This document shows positions 60,628 to 64,000 of a DNA stretch of 64,000 bases, one piece after another. A model generated the notes under the pieces. That model saw only the letters and a program-made list of their open reading frames with translations, was not told the origin of the DNA and ran no database searches. The stretch lies in assembly GCF_001247745.1 (NCBI RefSeq), contig NZ_LAIR01000002.1, positions 3,968,001 to 4,032,000 on the forward strand. The letters are read 5' to 3'. A program made the position numbers and the translations under genes. Numbering within the stretch: the first letter of the stretch is position 1; the number at the start of each line of letters is the position of its first letter. This DNA is from Luteipulveratus halotolerans (GTDB lineage: Bacteria > Actinomycetota > Actinomycetes > Actinomycetales > Dermatophilaceae).

Positions 60628-60878
60628 CGGGTCTGATCCGCCGGCCCTGCGCCTGCTGCAGGTGCCGTTGGGCATCCCAGCCGATCGTGCGACGCCAGTC
60701 GTCGGGTAGGAAATCGGCTCGACCGCGCGAGGCGCCTCCGCTGTCGTCGTTCGGTCGTTAGCTCATGCCATCAGCTTCCTGACTCGACCCTCAAGCGGCA
60801 CGAGTCAGGCGGTGGTCCCGCTCTTGGGCGCCGGCCAGGGACGGGAGCATCGTGGCATACGGTTGAATCCGTCGCTGG
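60628..60878. other. 251-bp spacer between convergent PIN-like and AIPR genes
   Basis: No open frame with protein-like features. A small hairpin may be formed around CTGACTCG and CGAGTCAG (60779-60806), which would serve as terminator for both genes. Confidence 0.4.
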
Positions 60879-62645
60879 TCACTCTTTTGCCCGACGCTCC
60901 AGGATATGGCTCAGTGCATCGAGTTCCATACGGATCTGTCGAAAGAGGTTCGAGAACGAGGACTCTTGGAGTCGTACTGATAGTCGCTGGGCTGTCTTCT
61001 CGTCGCCCTCTTGGCTGCGGTCGGTGCTGGCAGCGTAAACCTTGAAAGCGATGAGGTATGCCTCCGTGAACTCGTTCTTCCGTTCGCGAAGGAGGCTCCC
61101 AAGGTCGGAGAGAAACCCGTCGATGCGCGCGGCCTCTGTCTCCGGATCAGACTCGCGCTGTGAGAGATCAAACTTGAGTGCGCCAGCGGCCGCCAAGAGG
61201 ATCAGATACGCAGAGTACTTGTGTTTGGTGGAGTCAAGGAGACGCTGATATAGCGACACGTACGCCTCATCCTTGTAGGCGTCCTTTGCTTCCTCGTTCG
61301 CATTGCGGCCCGCCTCAACGGCGTCGAAGATTGTAGCAAAGAGGCGATCTTCGACGTCAGCATCGGAGGCATATAGAGCTTTGAGAACGTCCATGCGCAC
61401 CTTCGAATAGTTGTCGTTGAACAACTGGTTGGGCGGGGCGCAGAAAAGGCCTAGGAAGACGTATTTTGTGAGCGCGAAGGATACCTCGGTCTCAGTGAGT
61501 TGGGCAAGCAGGTTTGGCAGGCTGTCATCCCGAGCGGACTCCAAGCCACGGCCTTGACTGGCGGCTGCCCTGCTCACGAGTTGGGGCCGGAGGTACTTGG
61601 CCAGCTCGAGGTCAATCTGGCTGACGTCGTTCTGATAGTTGGACGACCGGGCGATGGTCCATGCATCCTCATTTGCGGGAGTCTGGACCACCTTGATCTG
61701 AACAAGGAGCTCGGTATCAGTTGGCCGAGCATGCCAAATGCACATTGTAGTTTGGCACCCATTGATGATAGCGGCTCTGTCGGCAACGAGGGTGTTGTTG
61801 TCGGTTTGTCGAACCGCTTCGCCTCGAATCGTGATGCCATTGTTGCGCTCAAGCATGCGTCCTGGCTCGTCGACCACAGTGGCCGTGATGCTCGCGTTCA
61901 CGCGGCCTTCCTCGAGGCCGAGCCATTCGCGAATGTTCTCAAAGAAAAGACCATCCCCGTGTTGATCGAAGAGCTCGACCATGTCCGGTCCACGGACTAC
62001 GCCAAGATAAACATCTCCAACCCGGAGCCAGCCCTTCGGCGAGGTCAACGTCAATGAGTTTGGGAGGCGTGATGACTTTACGAACCGGTGCCGTAATGTA
62101 TCGAGAATGGCCTGCCCGCCGACAAGGTGCAGCCGCCCTTCGGACTTGAGGCGCTTGTAGAAGCGAAGGGACGAGCGTCCCTTTGATTCGTAGATCGCTG
62201 CGATATTCGAGACGTCTGAGGAAGTAAGGACCATGTATACGGGCATCGCTGGGCGACCATTGCCTTCGAATGTCAAAGGCAGGACTCCGGCGTCCTCATC
62301 TATCGAGATCTGATCGTAGTCTTCGAACTTGGATAAGATCGAGTCTAAGTCGTCCACCCGTTCCAATTTGTAGCGACTCTGGACTCGCAGGACCGATCCA
62401 TCGGCGTTCTGCCGTGAGCTGATGTCCACGCCTCCGTCATGGGAGACAGTTGGGCTAAGTTCGAAGCTCTCGAAACCTTGAGCCTGCGGCAGGTGGGGTA
62501 GAAGCTGCAGCATTGCGTTGACGAAGCGATTTCCCTTGCTCGGACTCGTCTCGCTCGAGAACTCGTCGTCGAGGTACGCACGGAAGTCCGCGAGCGACCG
62601 CAAGTACCGGGGAAGCTGCGTGGGGTCCACGTCTGGTGTAGTCAC
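60879..62645 (-). CDS. AIPR-family abortive phage infection protein
   Basis: 588 aa from GTG 62645. The AIPR core is clear: 'DVYLGVVRGPDMVELFDQHGDGLFFENIREWLGLEEGRVNASITATVVDEPGRMLERNNGITIRGEAV' and 'ADRAAIINGCQTTMCIWHARPTDTELLVQIKVV', then 'ARSSNYQNDVSQIDLELAKYLRPQL'. The N-terminal part ('NRFVNAMLQLLPHLPQAQGF', 'VSHDGGVDISSRQNADGSVLRVQSRYK') looks like a restriction-endonuclease-type fold (D...Q-S-R-Y-K). AIPR proteins stop phage growth by abortive infection; their mechanism is not settled. The codon use and GC are lower than in flanking genes. Starts further up (ATG near 62700) are possible. Confidence 0.82.
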   Translation of the reverse strand: MTTPDVDPTQLPRYLRSLADFRAYLDDEFSSETSPSKGNRFVNAMLQLLPHLPQAQGFESFELSPTVSHDGGVDISSRQNADGSVLRVQSRYKLERVDDLDSILSKFEDYDQISIDEDAGVLPLTFEGNGRPAMPVYMVLTSSDVSNIAAIYESKGRSSLRFYKRLKSEGRLHLVGGQAILDTLRHRFVKSSRLPNSLTLTSPKGWLRVGDVYLGVVRGPDMVELFDQHGDGLFFENIREWLGLEEGRVNASITATVVDEPGRMLERNNGITIRGEAVRQTDNNTLVADRAAIINGCQTTMCIWHARPTDTELLVQIKVVQTPANEDAWTIARSSNYQNDVSQIDLELAKYLRPQLVSRAAASQGRGLESARDDSLPNLLAQLTETEVSFALTKYVFLGLFCAPPNQLFNDNYSKVRMDVLKALYASDADVEDRLFATIFDAVEAGRNANEEAKDAYKDEAYVSLYQRLLDSTKHKYSAYLILLAAAGALKFDLSQRESDPETEAARIDGFLSDLGSLLRERKNEFTEAYLIAFKVYAASTDRSQEGDEKTAQRLSVRLQESSFSNLFRQIRMELDALSHILERRAKE

Positions 62646-62861
62646 GGTTCTGGGTGTCCTCTCTCGCGCTGCGCTGACGCTACCAAGTAGCGCCGACATC
62701 TCAGGTATGTCGCAGCGAGCCACCATCTCCTGATGGCGACGGCGCAGATGCGCGATCGGAGGATGCGAGTTACCTCCGGCGTGGAGGTTGCCGTGTCCGT
62801 GCGCCGTGGGTGGGAAAGATAGGGGCGCTCGCAGGTGACGCTGAGATCTCTCGCACCCAGC
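62646..62861. other. Spacer upstream of AIPR gene, promoter region
   Basis: 216 bp with no supported gene. GC rises from the insert to the level of the core genome here. No clear repeat or att-like sequence other than the AAA remnant that follows. Confidence 0.4.
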
Positions 62862-63110
62862 AGGCGCGCGAGGTGGCGGTTCGCCGATGTGACGGCCGCG
62901 AGCGCTGATGCTGAGGACGAACAGCTCGACGAGATCGAGTCCGTGCTGTCCTCGGACGTGGCGGTGATCCTCGGCCGAAAGGCCCAAGCCCTCTCTCCTT
63001 CAAGGGATGCGCTGCTCACGATGGGCTGATCTACTCGGGAGAGGTGGCGCACGCGTTCGCGGTGTCCCACTTCGGCTGATACCTCCGCGCGCGTACGCAT
63101 CGTGTCCGTG
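62862..63110 (+). pseudogene. Decayed copy of the AAA ATPase 3' end
   Basis: Aligns with 58806-59050 of the AAA gene: 'LDEIESV.SSDVAVILGRKAQALSPSRDALL' against 'LDEIESVATSDVAVILGRKPQSLSPARDALL'. Then a stop and frame changes ('MG*', 'LIYSGE', 'SHFG*YLRA'). It matches at about three quarters of the bases, so it is an old paralog, not a fresh duplication. With the intact gene it brackets the PIN-AIPR insert. Confidence 0.8.
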
Positions 63111-63258
63111 CAGGGCGAGATCCGTGCTGTGTGGTCACTTTCGGGTTCGGAGGCAGGCGCGGGTGGCCGCGAACCTGCGAACGGTCATCAGCCGCGCGAT
63201 CCATTCGCGTTGAAGCGGGCTGCTCGCGGTTACCGCACGTACCCAGAAGGTCCGTGAC
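63111..63258. other. 148-bp spacer, no gene seen
   Basis: Nothing recognised between the AAA remnant and the Lrp gene stop; no palindrome of families A-E. Confidence 0.4.
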
Positions 63259-63777
63259 CTAGCCCGCGGGGAGGGTGCCGGGGATGCGTTCGAAGACGAG
63301 GCTGGTCTGCGCATGGCTGACGCCCTCGACCGACGTCAGGTGCTCGAGCACCAGGTCGCGCAGGCCGTCGCTGGACGGTGCGGTGACGTGCACGAGGAAG
63401 TCGTCGGCGCCCGCCACGTGGTAGGCCGCGATGACTCCCGGGACCGCGGCGATGCGTTTGCGGAACGAGCTCATCGACGCGCGGGTGTGGCCGGCGAAGC
63501 GCAGCGCGACCATCGCTTCCAGCGGTCGACCGAGGGCGGCATGGTCGACGTCGGCGTGCACTCCGGCGATGACACCGCTCTCGCGCAGGGCGCGGACGCG
63601 ACCCGCGCACGTCGACTCCGGGCAGCCGACGCGACGGGCGAGCTCGGCGTTCGAGAGCCGCCCGTCGGCGATGAGGAGCGTCACGATCGCGCGGTCGAGG
63701 TCGTCGACAGGGCGGGCCGGAACGGCCGTGCCGGTCGGCTGCGGATTCTGCGACGGAGTGCGTGAAGGAGCGGGCAT
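63259..63777 (-). CDS. Lrp/AsnC-family regulator
   Basis: 172 aa. N-terminal HTH ('LDRAIVTLLIADGRLSNAELARRVGCPESTCAGRVRALRESGVIAGVHADVDHAALG') followed by the RAM ligand-binding domain ('MVALRFAGHTRASMSSFRKRIAAVPGVIAAYHVAGADDFLVHVTAPSSDGLRDLVLEHLTSVEGVSHAQTSLVFE'). A Pro/Thr-rich extension of about 22 residues precedes the HTH. Divergent from a Cys/Met-metabolism PLP enzyme 89 bp away, a common pair, so the likely effector is a sulfur or branched amino acid. Confidence 0.93.
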   Translation of the reverse strand: MPAPSRTPSQNPQPTGTAVPARPVDDLDRAIVTLLIADGRLSNAELARRVGCPESTCAGRVRALRESGVIAGVHADVDHAALGRPLEAMVALRFAGHTRASMSSFRKRIAAVPGVIAAYHVAGADDFLVHVTAPSSDGLRDLVLEHLTSVEGVSHAQTSLVFERIPGTLPAG

Positions 63778-63866
63778 TCCCGCAGGATCCCGTCAGAGAC
63801 CCACTCCTGTCGGGGTTTCCACGAAATGATTGCGGCCCTGTCGTGCGATCCCCGATGCTCTCCGGC

Positions 63867-64000
63867 ATGCGCACGAGCAGCCACCACACCGCCACCACAC
63901 CCTCGGTGGCCACAGTCGCCGTCCACGCCGGCCGCGAGGACCTCGCCGGCCGCGGAGTCCATGTGCCCCCGCTCGACCAGTCGAGCACGTACCCGCTGCC
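63867..64000 (+). CDS. Cys/Met-metabolism PLP enzyme (methionine gamma-lyase-like), cut by window end
   Basis: The first 44 residues are visible: 'VATVAVHAGREDLAGRGVHVPPLDQSSTYPLP', a typical N-terminus of trans-sulfuration enzymes (methionine gamma-lyase, cystathionine gamma-lyase/synthase). The active-site Lys lies beyond the window. Which member it is cannot be decided; the divergent Lrp regulator favours a catabolic lyase. Confidence 0.75.
   Translation, partial: MRTSSHHTATTPSVATVAVHAGREDLAGRGVHVPPLDQSSTYPL

Overview
The window is high-GC DNA (roughly 70% by eye) with actinobacterial gene content and gene style: GTG starts, ATGA/GTGA stop-start overlaps, DtxR-era metal uptake genes, BadF-type sugar kinase, ArfABC proteins and an MdeA-like enzyme beside an Lrp regulator. 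It is most like a Micrococcales-type actinobacterium (Dermacoccaceae/Intrasporangiaceae would fit), but no rRNA or marker gene fixes the genus. No tRNA, rRNA, CRISPR array or replication origin was seen.

Layout. 0-3.6 kb: CitA/CitB-type two-component system divergent from a frameshifted C4-dicarboxylate carrier gene. 3.6-6.2 kb: thiM-thiE-thiD operon under a TPP riboswitch. 6.2-11.2 kb: PtpB-like phosphatase, MFS exporter, DUF805 protein with a repetitive tail, amidase. 11.4-15.2 kb: arfA-arfB-arfC, with an unusually long ArfC that carries four 'sunset' domains. 15.2-17.8 kb: CPBP protease and an intact IS30-family element sitting inside a palindromic repeat. 17.8-26.9 kb: secreted GH-like protein, anmK, panC-panB, and a murK/murR-murQ block for reuse of cell-wall MurNAc. 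27.1-31.0 kb: acyl-CoA ligase, MarR regulator plus MFS pump, HTH protein. 31.2-34.8 kb: two tandem paralogous three-domain wall hydrolases whose third (NlpC/P60-like) domain has lost its catalytic Cys. 35.3-44.6 kb: Tat-exported phospholipase C and a GH15-like protein, App1-like, Fpg/Nei, thioesterase, rhodanese, cyclophilin, pdxY. 44.6-51.4 kb: seven overlapping genes on the minus strand that look like a metallophore synthesis, export and uptake operon behind a Fur/Zur-like box. 51.8-59.0 kb: GNAT, membrane proteins, K+ channel, VWA protein, ArsR/SRPBCC pair, AAA ATPase. 59.1-63.1 kb: a lower-GC defence-like insert (PIN-like nuclease gene with a frameshift, AIPR abortive-infection gene) ended by a decayed copy of the AAA gene's 3' end. 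63.2 kb to the end: Lrp regulator divergent from a Cys/Met-metabolism PLP enzyme cut by the window edge.

Common threads. Several loci act on the cell wall: two M23/SLT hydrolases could release muropeptides, while AnmK, a BadF kinase, MurQ and an RpiR regulator would recycle MurNAc. Spacers between convergent genes are repeatedly filled with long palindromes from at least four sequence families (A-D below), and in two genes (thiD, anmK) the stop codon itself is part of the repeat. The strongest candidates for something not yet described are the 44.6-51.4 kb metallophore-like operon and the defence insert at 59.1-63.1 kb.
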